This document shows, piece after piece, positions 13,501-23,738 of a stretch of DNA of 64,000 nt. The translations under genes were made by a program, and so were the position numbers. The stretch is from Zea mays. Its lineage: Eukaryota > Streptophyta > Magnoliopsida > Poales > Poaceae. Below the pieces are notes generated by a model. That model saw only the letters and a list, made by a program, of their open reading frames with translations. It ran no database searches and was not told the origin of the DNA. Location: positions 10,182,434 to 10,246,433 of the forward strand of contig NC_050099.1 in assembly GCF_902167145.1 (NCBI RefSeq), written 5' to 3'. How positions within the stretch are numbered: position 1 is the first letter of the stretch; each line of letters starts with the position of its first letter.

Positions 13501-13815
13501 CCATTGTTGTGTGCAATTACTTTGGATGAGGCAAACCCTTAGGGACTATGGCTACAAATTGAGAAAGTCCCTCTCCTATGTGATAATGAGAGTGCAATCC
13601 GCATGGCGGATAATCCCATTGAACACAACCGCACTAAGCACATAGATATTCAGTATCACTTTCTGAGAGATCACCAGCAAAAGGGGGATATCAAAATTGC
13701 CTATGTTAATACCCAAAACCAACTAGTCGATATATTTACCAAGCCACTAGATGAGAAAACCTTTAGCAAACTTAGGAATGAGCTAAATATACTTGATTCT
13801 CGGAGTTTTGATTGA
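10561..13815 (+). pseudogene. Sirevirus pol: protease, integrase, RT, RNase H, heavily decayed
   Basis: The copia order is clear. The protease motif IDSGCTNHM is at about 10590-10617. The integrase finger WHRRLAHVG is near 10980, followed by catalytic-site contexts LHMDLF, RSDNGTEF and QNGVVERKNR (11170-11490). RT lies about 12510-13060 with YVDD near 12864. RNase H runs about 13340-13700, and the frame ends at 13815. I count stops at 10902, 11403, 11838, 12180, 12474, 12492 and 12498, and more in RNase H, including one in the DAD-W-AG motif (near 13363). Single-base frameshifts lie near 13048 and 13562. An acidic, Gln-rich linker (about 11840-12180) separates integrase and RT. The gene is dead. 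Confidence 0.92.
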
Positions 13816-14085
13816 AACATTGCACACATAGCTCATTTATATACCTTTGATCATGTCTCTTTCATTTGGCACAAATGCATATTTCTTATTCTTTATGTGC
13901 CTAGGCTAAGATTAATGTACTTTCAAGTATATTTCTATGATTAGTCTTAGATTGAAAGGGAAATGGAGTAATCGGCAAAGACAAGGCTTCCACTCCAACT
14001 CGGATGGTATCACTTACCCTTTGCCATTACTCGTATATCTCTCAATTGGTATAACATTTCACTCATATTTTTTTACCAACGGGGG
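13816..14085 (+). other. Sirevirus 3' non-coding region, first part
   Basis: This stretch follows pol, shows no domain, and leads to the GGGGG target site of element A at 14081-14085. It continues at 33300 on the other side of the insertion. Confidence 0.7.
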
Positions 14086-14758
14086 TGTTGGGGACTTGTT
14101 TTCAAATACTATGAATTAAGAACAAGGCAACACAGAAAAAGGTTAATGGTTAATGCCCTTCGTCCTTCGAAGCATTATTTCCCTCAGGATATAATGATCT
14201 TCAGACGAAGGTCATGAAGGATGTACCTTCATCATCATAGTTTATATTAATGAAAGGAGAAGCATATGAGACATGAGAAATAACGTAAATGATCATATAG
14301 CATTATTAATATTTCTTCATTATATCATTATGAATGAACCTGAACAATATTGAATTACATTTATACCTTCGACTTGATAGAAGACAAAAGTCCAAGCGTG
14401 ACACACGAGCAAATGCAAGACAAATTGAACAGTACGGGAGTACTGTTCATCTATTTATAGGCACAGGGCGTAGCCTATGTAAAATTACATTTATGTCCTT
14501 CACATTTACTACTGTATTATGGACAACTCATCGAGGACTGGATGGCCTTTTCCTCTTTAAGTCGGTTCCTTTTTCCACTGTCGAGCCGAAGCTATCTTGC
14601 CTGTAGCTTCGGAGCAGCATCATCCTTCGTTCTGACCATGCTTCTTACGTCGTGTACGACTTTGATCTATATCCGAAGGTACCTATTTACATGTTACACT
14701 TGGAAAACATTGTTAAACCACGTTTTTGAGGACCTTTGAAGGACGAAGGCCCCCAACA
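14086..14758 (-). repeat. 3' LTR of element A
   Basis: Minus-strand LTR of 673 bp with TGTTGG...CCAACA ends. It matches the right-hand LTR at 32622-33294 with about 28 substitutions and no length change. A minus-strand TATA box (CTATAAATAG read in sense) covers 14450-14460. Confidence 0.92.
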
Positions 14759-14776
14759 TTAGCCCCTCGCGGTATT
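14759..14776 (-). other. Polypurine tract of element A
   Basis: Read on the minus strand this is ACCGCGAGGGGCTAA directly before the 3' LTR. It closely resembles the tract of element B (CCGCGAAAGGGGCTAC at 62724-62739), which supports a common origin. Confidence 0.75.
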
Positions 14777-14914
14777 AATTCATTAAAGATAACGAATTTA
14801 GACTGCGACCTGGACGAAGGCCTTAAGCCGAAGGTCCAAAAAAACACCTTCCCTTTGCTAGAATAGCAACAGTCAATGACAGACGGAACCCTCCAACTCG
14901 GGGCGCGTCGAGCG

Positions 14915-14923
14915 TATAAATAA
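14915..14923 (+). promoter_or_regulatory. TATA box for the antisense accessory gene of element A
   Basis: TATAAATAA lies about 150 bp upstream of the accessory ATG at 15074 and on its strand, so it is not the LTR promoter. Element B has a TATA box at nearly the same distance from its accessory ATG. Promoter activity is inferred from position and motif only. Confidence 0.55.
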
Positions 14924-17206
14924 GAACTCACCCTGACCACATTTGATACGCTATTTGTGTCGCTTGCCTTATTTGCTCAATTTTATAGCTCTTGCTCACC
15001 AACGTTTGCTTAGCTTTTTGAGTTCTTTAAGCTTCATCTTGAAGAGCACGTTTTTGTTATTTTCGAAGAGAAGATGTCTCAAGACAAGAAAGTTGTTGCT
15101 GAGACGAAGCTAGCCGAAGAGGAGAAGCTCTTTGAACAGAAGAAGGCTGCGGATCCTTATATAGCTGGGTTTCTAGAATCAATGGCAAAATCAAATACAG
15201 AGAAGATTACAAAAGAAATGTTGGAGGGCTTGTCTGAGGATACTAGTGACAGTGACAGCTACAATGCAGAGAGTGGGGATGAAGATTCCGAAGATCGGCC
15301 GTGGAGGCCAAGCCACACAATTTTCAGAAAATCGACCATCAAGCAAAGTCACCTTGAGAGCATGAGGGGAAGGTACTTTCGGGATTTATCTATTGTGAGG
15401 GTTGGCGAAAACAATACCAGTCCTGCGCCTGAGAAGGATAAAGTTGTGATCTTTCGAAGCTTTTTTAAAGCTGGGCTTCGGTTCCCACTGAGCAGGTTCG
15501 TGGTGGAAGTGTTAAAAACCTTCCAAATTTTCCTTCATCAACTGACCCATGAGGCCATATTGAGGATGGGAGTCTTCGTCTGGGCAGTAAGGAGTCAAGG
15601 AATAGAGCCAAGCGCAAAATGTTTCTGCACCATGCATGAACTTATGTATGAGACAAAGGCTACGGGAAAGGAACAGTATCACAATAACTTTGGTTGTTAC
15701 GGATTTACCGCCCGTCCCAACTCAAGCTACCCAGTACCAACATTTAGGAAAAGATGGCTAGGAAATTGGATGGAGGAATGGTTCTATGTGAAGAACGACT
15801 TAGCAGAGAGAGAGGATGTTAAGGAGGTCATTATGCGTCCCATATGGTCCCGCTTCGGCCTTCGAAGGCTGAAGGTTGAAATCGATGAGGCCGCCGAAGC
15901 ATGCCAGAAAGCCTTTGGTACTGTATGCTTCTTCATTAGTACAAGAGACCTAATTCAAGAACATATAGCATTCAGAGTATGGCCTCTTGTAGAGAATTGG
16001 GAGATGCCGAAGGAGACTGTCACCGAGTCTGGCGAAGGTGACCTGGTTCAACTAAAATACACCTTCAGATATGGAGATAGATTTGATGAACCAAATGACG
16101 ACTGGCTGAAATGTATTGAATCTATAAGTGATGAATTGCTTGGGTCATATTCCAAAGCAGAAGATGATGCATTATCCACACCCTTCGGGGGTCGAGGAAA
16201 AAAGAGATTGAATAGAGTTTTTGATGCCATTGGTTTTGTTTACCCCGATTACTGCTACCCGCTGCGGGGACGAGGAAGAAAGAGGAAAACTGCTGCTTCC
16301 GCCAAGACTGCTGCTTCGGCCACTCCAGATGAGCCCGCACCCAAGAGCAGAAAGTTGAAAGTTCTCACCCACCGGCCACGCTATATCGAGCCGGCCGTGG
16401 TACCCGAGTTTGGTGGGGAAACTTCTTCAGCTGCTGAACCAAAGGAGCCTATTCCTCCTACACAGAAAGCTGAGGATCCAGCTACGATGCCGAAGGTACC
16501 TTCATCCATGCTAGATGAGTCAAAAGTCGATAAAAATAAGGTGGAAGAACCATAAATTGAAGGAACAGAAGTATTAGGAATTTTAAGCCCTTCGACAGAA
16601 GTAACCATGGCGAAGGTTGGAAAAAGTCTTGTGGCAACTCCCAAAAGAAGAAGAATGGCAAATGTACTAGATGTGTTAGAATTAGTGAAGGCTTTAAGCT
16701 CTGCTCCTTCAGGAAAAACCGCCGAGGTTTTGAAACTGCAAGCCGAATCTAAATTAAAACCGACTAAAATTGAAACTGCAACAAGCCAAGCTAGTGTCGA
16801 AGCTGGGCCTTCAGAGCTTGCCGAGAAAAAACCTTCGGAAACTAAAGACAAGGCAGCAGAAGAAAAAATCTCAGATCAAACTTTGCCTGAAAAGGTTGCT
16901 ACTCCTGCTCCCGAAGCTTTGGAAGAGAGCATTGATTACATCATCTGCCATGCTTCGGGAAAGACACTTACTTCGGAAGAAAAACGAGAAGCCCAGCATT
17001 ATGCCCAAAGACTGAAATACCCGAAAGGGGCACTGGTGTTTAATGGCAGCGGAGAAGAAGACTTTTTATACTGTCTCCTGGATAACAAAGAGATATCCGT
17101 GAGCCGGGAGATAGGAAGAAGCTTCGGATTTCCGAAGCAAGAGGACGGCCTCTCAGTATTGCTAAAGGATGAACTAGCTGACAGTTTGTCATTTAATAGT
17201 ATAAAG

Positions 17207-17281
17207 GTACGAAAATCAATTCTTGTATTTGAAAACGAATTATTTTATTTATTTATACTTAATTTTGTACTCCTCTTGTAG
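17207..17281 (+). other. Intron 1 of the accessory gene in element A (75 bp)
   Basis: The donor is AAG|GTACGA and the acceptor is CTCTTGTAG|GGC, with a T-rich tract before the acceptor. Splicing joins two open segments in phase 0. The homologous gene in element B has an intron at the same place and phase (60207-60277). Confidence 0.75.
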
Positions 17282-18074
17282 GGCTTGATCCTTAGCAATG
17301 CCCTCAGGGCACAGAAAAATATCGAAGATGAAGGGTATAGAATGGCTTTGGACAACCTTCGCTCAGAGGTGATTGAGCTAAGAAACGAAGGCCTTGAAAA
17401 AGATAAAATATTAATTTCATTGATAAACAAAATAAAAGAAGACGAAGCTAATTCCAAAGTTCAAGCTGAGGCCCAGAAGAGTGAAATTGAAGATCTTCGG
17501 AAACAATTGGCTGAGGCCAAATTAAAATGTGATGTCGCTGAAGCTGATCGAGATACCAGTGAGTACTGGAAAAATTATTTTGAAAAGACAGTTGCAGAGC
17601 TTCGCGCATCAAAGGAAAGGTGTTTTGAAAAATCTGTGGAGTGCGTGAAAAAGATGAAGACTAGCTTCGCCAACGTGGGCGCCTACTCTAACGAAGACAA
17701 TTTCATATGAGGCGACCCTGAGGGCGTTATTGAGTGGATCAGTTGTGAAGCTGAAGCTTTTGAGGAGATCCTAAGTGATCGTGGGGACGTCTGCGCCTTC
17801 TCTGGTGCGAGAGGAATTGCCGCTGTCCTGGAGAAGGCGGGTTGCGAACATGTTAAAACCTTAGCCCAGGCCGAAAGTGCCTTCTCTGTTGACGATACAA
17901 AAGACCCCTCAGCCGAAGCAAGTCTAATAGGCGGAAAATTTTTCACTGATATCTGTGAAAATGGCGGCCGAAAGATGGCTCATGAAATAATGAAGAAGAG
18001 CGGAAAAGATATTCATGACGCTCGGGAAGCAACGAAAGAAGCTGAGAAAGCTGTGGAACTCGAAAGACGGATAG

Positions 18075-18146
18075 GTATTTCTTAATAGCTTTTATCTTTG
18101 TCGTTTATTTTCGTGACTTCGAGCTAATTGATGCTTTCTACCACAG
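18075..18146 (+). other. Intron 2 of the accessory gene in element A (72 bp)
   Basis: The donor is ATAG|GTATTTC and the acceptor is TTTCTACCACAG|TTG. Removal joins the frame in phase 1 and opens a further 51 codons (ELPPPLEPFDPLADPE...) to TAG at 18299-18301. Without removal the frame ends within the intron at TAA. Confidence 0.65.
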
Positions 18147-18301
18147 TTGAACTACCTCCTCCTCTAGAGCCGTTTGACCCATTGGCTGACCCAGAAACGA
18201 GGAAAGCAATAGAAGTAATTAATGTGGCCGAAGCCATTGTCGATGAAGTTGTTACCAAACTGCTTAACGAAGTCGCAGAGAAAGTTCTGAAGGAAGAATA
18301 G

Positions 18302-18784
18302 GAGTTATTGTAAAAATATTTTCTAGGGTGTTAATGTAACATTTGCTGAACTAAGCTTGTAATATTTGATGTTTATATTTCTCAATGTAATATGTAAGTT
18401 ATTTGTAGGTCAACTCTTTGCTATGCATGAAATTTTATGTACGTACCGTTTTTGAGCCGTTGGCGAAAAACACCTTCCCTTCTTTTCATGTTTCGCAAAG
18501 AAAAATTTTTATCCTTCGTAAGATCATCCATACTTCGCAAAAACGTCGATGCTTCGTAATCAATAGATCCCTTCTTCCATATCAGGATTGATGAAACCGT
18601 GATTCTTATCTTGCTTTTGTCTCAGCACCTTTTCATTTTTGTAAGGCAATCTCTGAAGATCGGCTTTGTATTTAATTGACGTCATTGGTGTGTATGATGT
18701 ATGATGAGATGCTATGCGATATGATGTGATGATATGATGCAAAGAATGATGCTAATGCCGAAGACACATACTCCCACTGAAACA
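18302..18784. other. Non-coding stretch between accessory gene and tandem array in element A
   Basis: This AT-rich stretch of about 480 bp has no recognisable gene. It holds dinucleotide-rich ATGATG runs near 18680-18760. It presumably contains the 3' end signals of the accessory transcript. Confidence 0.5.
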
Positions 18785-19160
18785 CAATCTTTGCGTCCCC
18801 TTAGGAACAATCAAAATCTCTTTGCCGTTTATTTTTCGGCTTCACCGCTTATTTTTCGGTGTAAGTTCTGCATCCCCTTAGGAACGTCTTTTGAACTTCT
18901 TCGCCTTCTATTTCAGCGGTATTCGCGTTGACTTTTCGTGCTTCGCCTTATATTTCGGCGGTATTTGGCTCTGCATTCCCTTTGGAACGACTTTTGAGCA
19001 GAGAACTTACACTGTGCTCCCTTGGGAACGACTTTTTGTAGCTCCGGCAAACTTATGTTGCGTTCCTTTGGAACGACTTTCTATAGCTTCGGTAAAAGTT
19101 ACAATGCGATTTTTAGCTCTGCATTCCCTTAGGAACGACTTTTGAGCTTTGGCAATTTGG
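18785..19160 (+). repeat. Degenerate tandem array in element A
   Basis: At least five imperfect copies of a box reading CTGCATTCCCTTAGGAACGA followed by CTTTTGAGC-like sequence occur at about 18795, 18866, 18970, 19012, 19058 and 19116. Spacing is irregular (about 40-100 bp). The same box, better preserved and at an 80-bp period, forms the array at 58638-58932 in element B. In both elements the box has the same orientation relative to the accessory gene and lies just past its 3' end. Confidence 0.75.
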
Positions 19161-19303
19161 GGCTTCGTAAATCTGTGAAAAGATATATTTCTCAAGAACG
19201 AAGCTATTTGAAAATGACAAGAAGACTAGATTTACATTGATTGTTCTTTATTAAAAAAGAACATGACAAGGAATATAAAAGTGTTTCAGAGGTAGGATAT
19301 GTC

Positions 19304-20376
19304 TCAATAGATGTGTTTTGATTCTGGCACAGTACTGTTGACTGTGCGAGCTTTGGATTCCTCCCTGAGGTCTCGCTGCTGATGGGTCTGATGGCTCCCT
19401 TCTGGCTGTTGACCACGTGAATAGGCAGGTTGTAGTGGCGATGGAGGTGGAAGCTGTGGCCAAGAAGCCTGTGGCTGACTAGCCGAAGCAACAGAGGCTG
19501 CAGAATGGTTGCCCACATACTCTAGTATGTAGGGTGAGTGACACGAAGCAGTATGCAGAACCTGCTTTGGTTGGCTTTGCCGAGCTTCGGCTTCTGCGAT
19601 CTCCTTCTGCTTTTGGATAGTAATTTGGCACATTCTTGAAGTATGGCCCTTGTCTTCTCCACAAAATAAGCAGTAGATCTTTCTGGGCTGATCCCCATAT
19701 CTACATCCGAAGCCCCTGACACCTCTGCCTCTTGGAGCTGGCGGCCGAAAGGAGCTTTGTTGATGCCCTGAAGATTGTGAAGTATATTGCGACCTCTGCG
19801 GCTGACTTCCTCTGTCGTCACTCTAAGTGGAGTTGTGAATAGACCTGACATGCCTTGGGTGGATTCTTCCTCCGAAGCCCCTAGTCATCTCAGAGAACCT
19901 GTAAGCCTCCTCCCTTCTTTGGCGGAAGTCGTTGTCAGCCTGGATGTATTCATCCATCTTTTGAAGCAGCTTCTCCAGAGTCTGCGGAGGCTTTCTAATG
20001 AAATACTGAGTAGTAGGTCCTGGACGAAGCCCCTTGATCATGGCCTCAATGACAATTTCATTGGGCACTGTAGGTGCTTGTGCTCTCAGACGCAAGAACC
20101 TTCGGACATATGCCTATAGATAGTCCTCGTGGTCATGCGTGCATTGAAACAGGGCCTGAGCTGTGACCGGCTTCGTCTGGAAACCTTGGAAACTTGTCAG
20201 TAGCATATCCTTGAGCTTCTGCCACAAAGTAATAGTCCCTGGACGAAGAAAAGAATACCATGTTTGGGCCACATTGCGAACTGCCATGATGAAGGAATTG
20301 GCCATGACAGCTGCATTGCCTCCATATGAAGATATAGTTGCTTCATAACTCATCAAAAACTGCTTCGGATCCGAAT
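19304..20376 (-). pseudogene. Element A gag, main (C-terminal) part
   Basis: Read on the minus strand, this is a Tat-type gag. It includes the retrotransposon gag domain (DPKQFLMSYEATISSYGG near 20370; FLRPGTITLWQKLKDMLL; KGLRPGPTTQYFI near 20000) and a zinc-knuckle-like CLFCGEDKGHTSRMC near 19650. A Pro/Gln-rich tail ends at 19304. A TAG near 20114 (Gln in relatives) and another near 19823 interrupt it. Chromovirus C separates this part from the gag start at 32560. No protease or RT follows, and the next sequence is the tandem array, so the element never had, or has lost, pol. Confidence 0.85.
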
Positions 20377-20381
20377 GCCCA

Positions 20382-23300
20382 TGTAACACCCGGGCTTTAA
20401 AGAACAAAGCCGGGTGCATCTCATACATGCGCCAAAGAAGACAACATATATAATAACAGAGTGTATAGAGATAAATGTCATAAATCATCAGAGTAATTAT
20501 TACATAGCGGAAGACTTATTACAAAATAAAGAAATAAATGTAAAACGAACTAAGGATCGTCGGCGCAAATGTCAACTGAGAAACGCCACCTAGATCAGAT
20601 CATACTCCTCGCCTTGTGGCTCCTCCTGAACCACCTGCTCTTCTCCTGTGGGGGGGTGTGAGACAGCAAGAGTGAGCTCACATACGTTCATAGCTCAACA
20701 AGTCGTGGGGAATAATGTGGCATGAACTCACCAAAGGTGGGAGTTCATGTAGTGTAAGGCTGATCAATGAGATAAAGGCTGAAGCTGAGCATTGCTTTTA
20801 TAAGTTGGTCAAAATTTTATTAGCAATTACTAAGTGTAAGTAAATACCAATCCATAGTAATAATAAGTAAAAGTAATAACAAAATAATCTCAAATGCAAT
20901 GAGATGACAGATTAAGTTTAAGTTCCATAATTTAATCATGTGAGTGTCCGAGCCGCTCATGACCGTGAGCACGGCTAGTATACCAGTTTTACACTCTGCA
21001 GAGGTTGCGCATCTTTACCCACAAGTCGTGTTACCCATTTGCCACGGAGTTGATCAGACTCCATACACCTCTACCTAGGAAACGAGGCAGGGTACCACTA
21101 CGAGGCCTTTACAAAGTTCCACTAGCTTCAGACTACCCGCTACAGTTTATAGGAAGTTCCAATGCAGGGTTCCTGACTGACTGCCATCGCAGCAGAATCA
21201 ACCAGGGACCTCCCTACACTGACCACTCCCCTACTGCCCTTGCCCCTTTCGGGTAAGGTAGCCCTCCACTAGCTTTCCTAGTTAATCAGCCAAGGGCGTC
21301 CCATTAAACCCTTGTGGTAGCACTGTTTTCCCGGGTGGTTCTCCATGTTCCCATTAACATAATGATCTTAACATGAACATTAAATAATGAACAGATAATA
21401 ACAAGTATAAAAATGAGTGATGAATATCTCTATACCCAAATCCACATAAAGCAATAGCATGAACTACCCAAAACTTTAGTAGTGAAACCAGTGGTGAAAC
21501 AAGGTATAAAGATAGTCAAAATCTAGGGTATCCTATTGGGTCCCAGCAAAATTATCCTATGCAGATCATTATGAATAATAAGAACATGAATGGGTAAAAG
21601 AAGTGATCAAGGGCACAACTTGCCTTCAATGAGCTCCTGCTCAGCTATCTCTACTTGTTGAACCTCAGTTTCCACAGTGGCTTGCTCGTCTACTCGCATC
21701 AACATAATACATACATAGTATAGCCAAGATCAACATCACACCAAACAGATGAATAAAATATACAGTAAAAATCTACACATTAAAATGAGATCATAGGAAC
21801 TGGAATCACTAAATTTGGAGTTATAGAATTCAAGTTATGAATTTTCTAAGATTTAATGTGCCTGAAACAGGGTTAAATGATAAATAAATGTTCTAACAGA
21901 GTTCATGTCAAAACAGTGTCTCTAAGTGTTAGAGAATATTATTACAAAATTTTAGAAATTTGAATGGCTCAATTTGGACTAAAAATGGATTTTCTATGGA
22001 TTAAATAAGTTCTAGGAATTGTTTATATATTAAAAAATCCATTTCTGAATTTATTTACTTGATTTTCATGAGTTCTGGACTGGGCGTCAATATCTGAAGA
22101 ACTCAGGGGCTCAGGCGCAAGATTACCGAGACTCAGTGAATAGTTCCACTGGACGGCGGGTTGATTCCTAGATTTTCTAGGGTCTCTTCTGCAAACCGGT
22201 AAAGTGAAGGGGTACGGGCGAAACTGAGCCGCCCGATCAGAAACGGAGGGCTCAGATTAGATCTGGGTTCCGCAAGAACCGGTACGCAATGCAGGCCCTC
22301 GGAGCCAAGATCCATGGCCAGGGAACACACACCCTCACATCCATCCGATCCCGATCGGATGGCTCTTGCGAATTTGGCCGAATCGTTATCTCACTTCTAA
22401 TCAGGACCGTTCGCCGTGCATCCAACGGCGCCCGGACACCCCCCTTCTCCTCCTACCCCGCGACGGCGGCGCATACCACCCACTCGGCGGAGCATCGCCG
22501 GAGGAACACAATCCCCGGCAATATCGTACCAAATTCCCGAACCCGAGTTTCTAAGCGTAACTAAATTGATGATGAATCGAAGGGAGCAATTCTTACAGGC
22601 GCGGACAACTCACACTGATCGATAGGCGTTGTGGTGCGGACGAACGGCTGTGCTCCCGCTCCGGTGAGAGATTCCCGGACTTCCGATGCGCAGCGCACCC
22701 CGATTCCGAGGGATATACCCTCCCGGACGTCCCTCCTTTTGCCTGGATGGCTTCATGGGTTCACGCCGACGACGCACGCCAGAATCGACTACGGCGGCGG
22801 TGGAACAATGGTGCGGCGAAGTTCGATTATGGCTACGCAGGTTCTAGGTCACAGGAACCAAGGCGACCGAGCGGGGCACTATATGGGCGCGACGCGGCCG
22901 AGGTGTTTCAATGGCCGAAGCCGGAATCCGCGGAGTAGGGCGCGGTCAATAGCCATGGCGGAAGAATCGGTTGGTTCGGCCATGACCAGCTGGGGCAACG
23001 ATGACAGGTGGGGCCACGAGTGCAGCGACAGAGCGAACGCGCGGCGCGGAGTCACAGCGGCTGGCATGCGGATCCCGCAGAGCAGCGAGGGAAGGAAATC
23101 ACGGTCGACGCGCGTGAGGCTGCCCTGTGGGCCCAACGTGTCGGCGCGCGCCAGCGGACGCAAGATGGGCTGCGCGGGTGTGAATGGATAGTGGGCCAGA
23201 ATGGAAGCTGGCGGCCTGCTTAGGTTAGATTAGTTTTATTCTTTTCCCTTTTTTTTTCTTCCTTTTATTTCCAAATCCCATTTTCAATTCAGATTTGAAT

Positions 23301-23700
23301 TCGAATCTTGTGCCAAATTGTCCTCAAATTATATTGTGAGACTAGAAGTACCAATTTCAGAAATATACTTACATACATATTATTTATTTATTTTCACATC
23401 ATTTCTCTTTTTGGTTTCACTTCTAGAATTTCTTTTCTTCTTTTCCAAACTCTAGAATTTCTTTTAGGATTCAATTTCCCATTGGGGTATTAACATTATT
23501 ATTATTATTATTTTGTTTACCATATTTTTATATCATCACAAAATGCACACAAGGTAAAATCCAGCATGATGCACAAGTTATTTAGGTTTTCTTGGTTCTA
23601 ATTGCTCACTTAACTAGTGTTGATCACATGCAATGAATAGTCGAGGCCACAACAAATGAGTTTTTCTCTATCCACCTTTATTACACTTTTGAGTATTACA
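20382..23700 (-). repeat. 3' LTR of element C (3,319 bp)
   Basis: On the minus strand it runs TGTAATACTC...CCCGGGTGTTACA. It holds a very GC-rich segment (about 22330-23220) and a block near 20940-21370 that is also found, in the opposite orientation, in the solo LTR at 39247-42760. Open frames here recur in the other LTR, as expected for a direct duplicate, and have no domain evidence. Confidence 0.95.
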
Positions 23701-23722
23701 AATCCTACCCCCCTTAAAAATA
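23701..23722 (-). other. Polypurine tract of element C
   Basis: The minus strand reads AAGGGGGGTAGGATT immediately before the 3' LTR, the usual second-strand priming signal. Confidence 0.85.
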
Positions 23723-23738
23723 ATCTCGTCCTCGAGAT

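Larger units (their letters stand above)
15074..18301 (+). pseudogene. Antisense accessory gene of element A, three exons, two nonsense codons
   Basis: The gene lies opposite in direction to gag. Inferred exons are 15074-17206, 17282-18074 and 18147-18301, giving 1,026 codons. The N-terminal half has a conserved block (about 15450-15800: KAGLRFPL, FLHQLTHEAILRMGVFVW, NNFGCYGF) like the plant gypsy-associated domain catalogued as Transposase_28. Basic nuclear-signal-like clusters follow near 16260-16350 and 16630-16660. Then comes a block ending GFPKQED, and a coiled-coil-rich exon 2. TAA at 16553-16555 and TGA at 17708-17710 interrupt it (they look like CAA and CGA changes). It is homologous along its length to the intact gene at 59408-62305. 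Its function is unknown; related antisense genes occur in Tat elements such as Grande. Confidence 0.8.

Noticed and set aside
15074..18301. Accessory gene as a host gene captured by element A
   Set aside because: Homologue in element B at the same place and orientation, and the known occurrence of antisense genes in Tat elements, make it an element gene.
21005..21256. 83-codon frame present in both LTRs of element C
   Set aside because: It lies in the conserved LTR block but has no domain, and its counterpart in the solo LTR is broken; conservation is at DNA level.
22631..23223. GC-rich open frames (up to 186 codons) in the LTRs of element C, repeated near 31036-31628
   Set aside because: They recur only because the LTR is duplicated, overlap one another in several frames, show no domain, and are not kept intact between the two LTRs (186 codons against 62 and 120).
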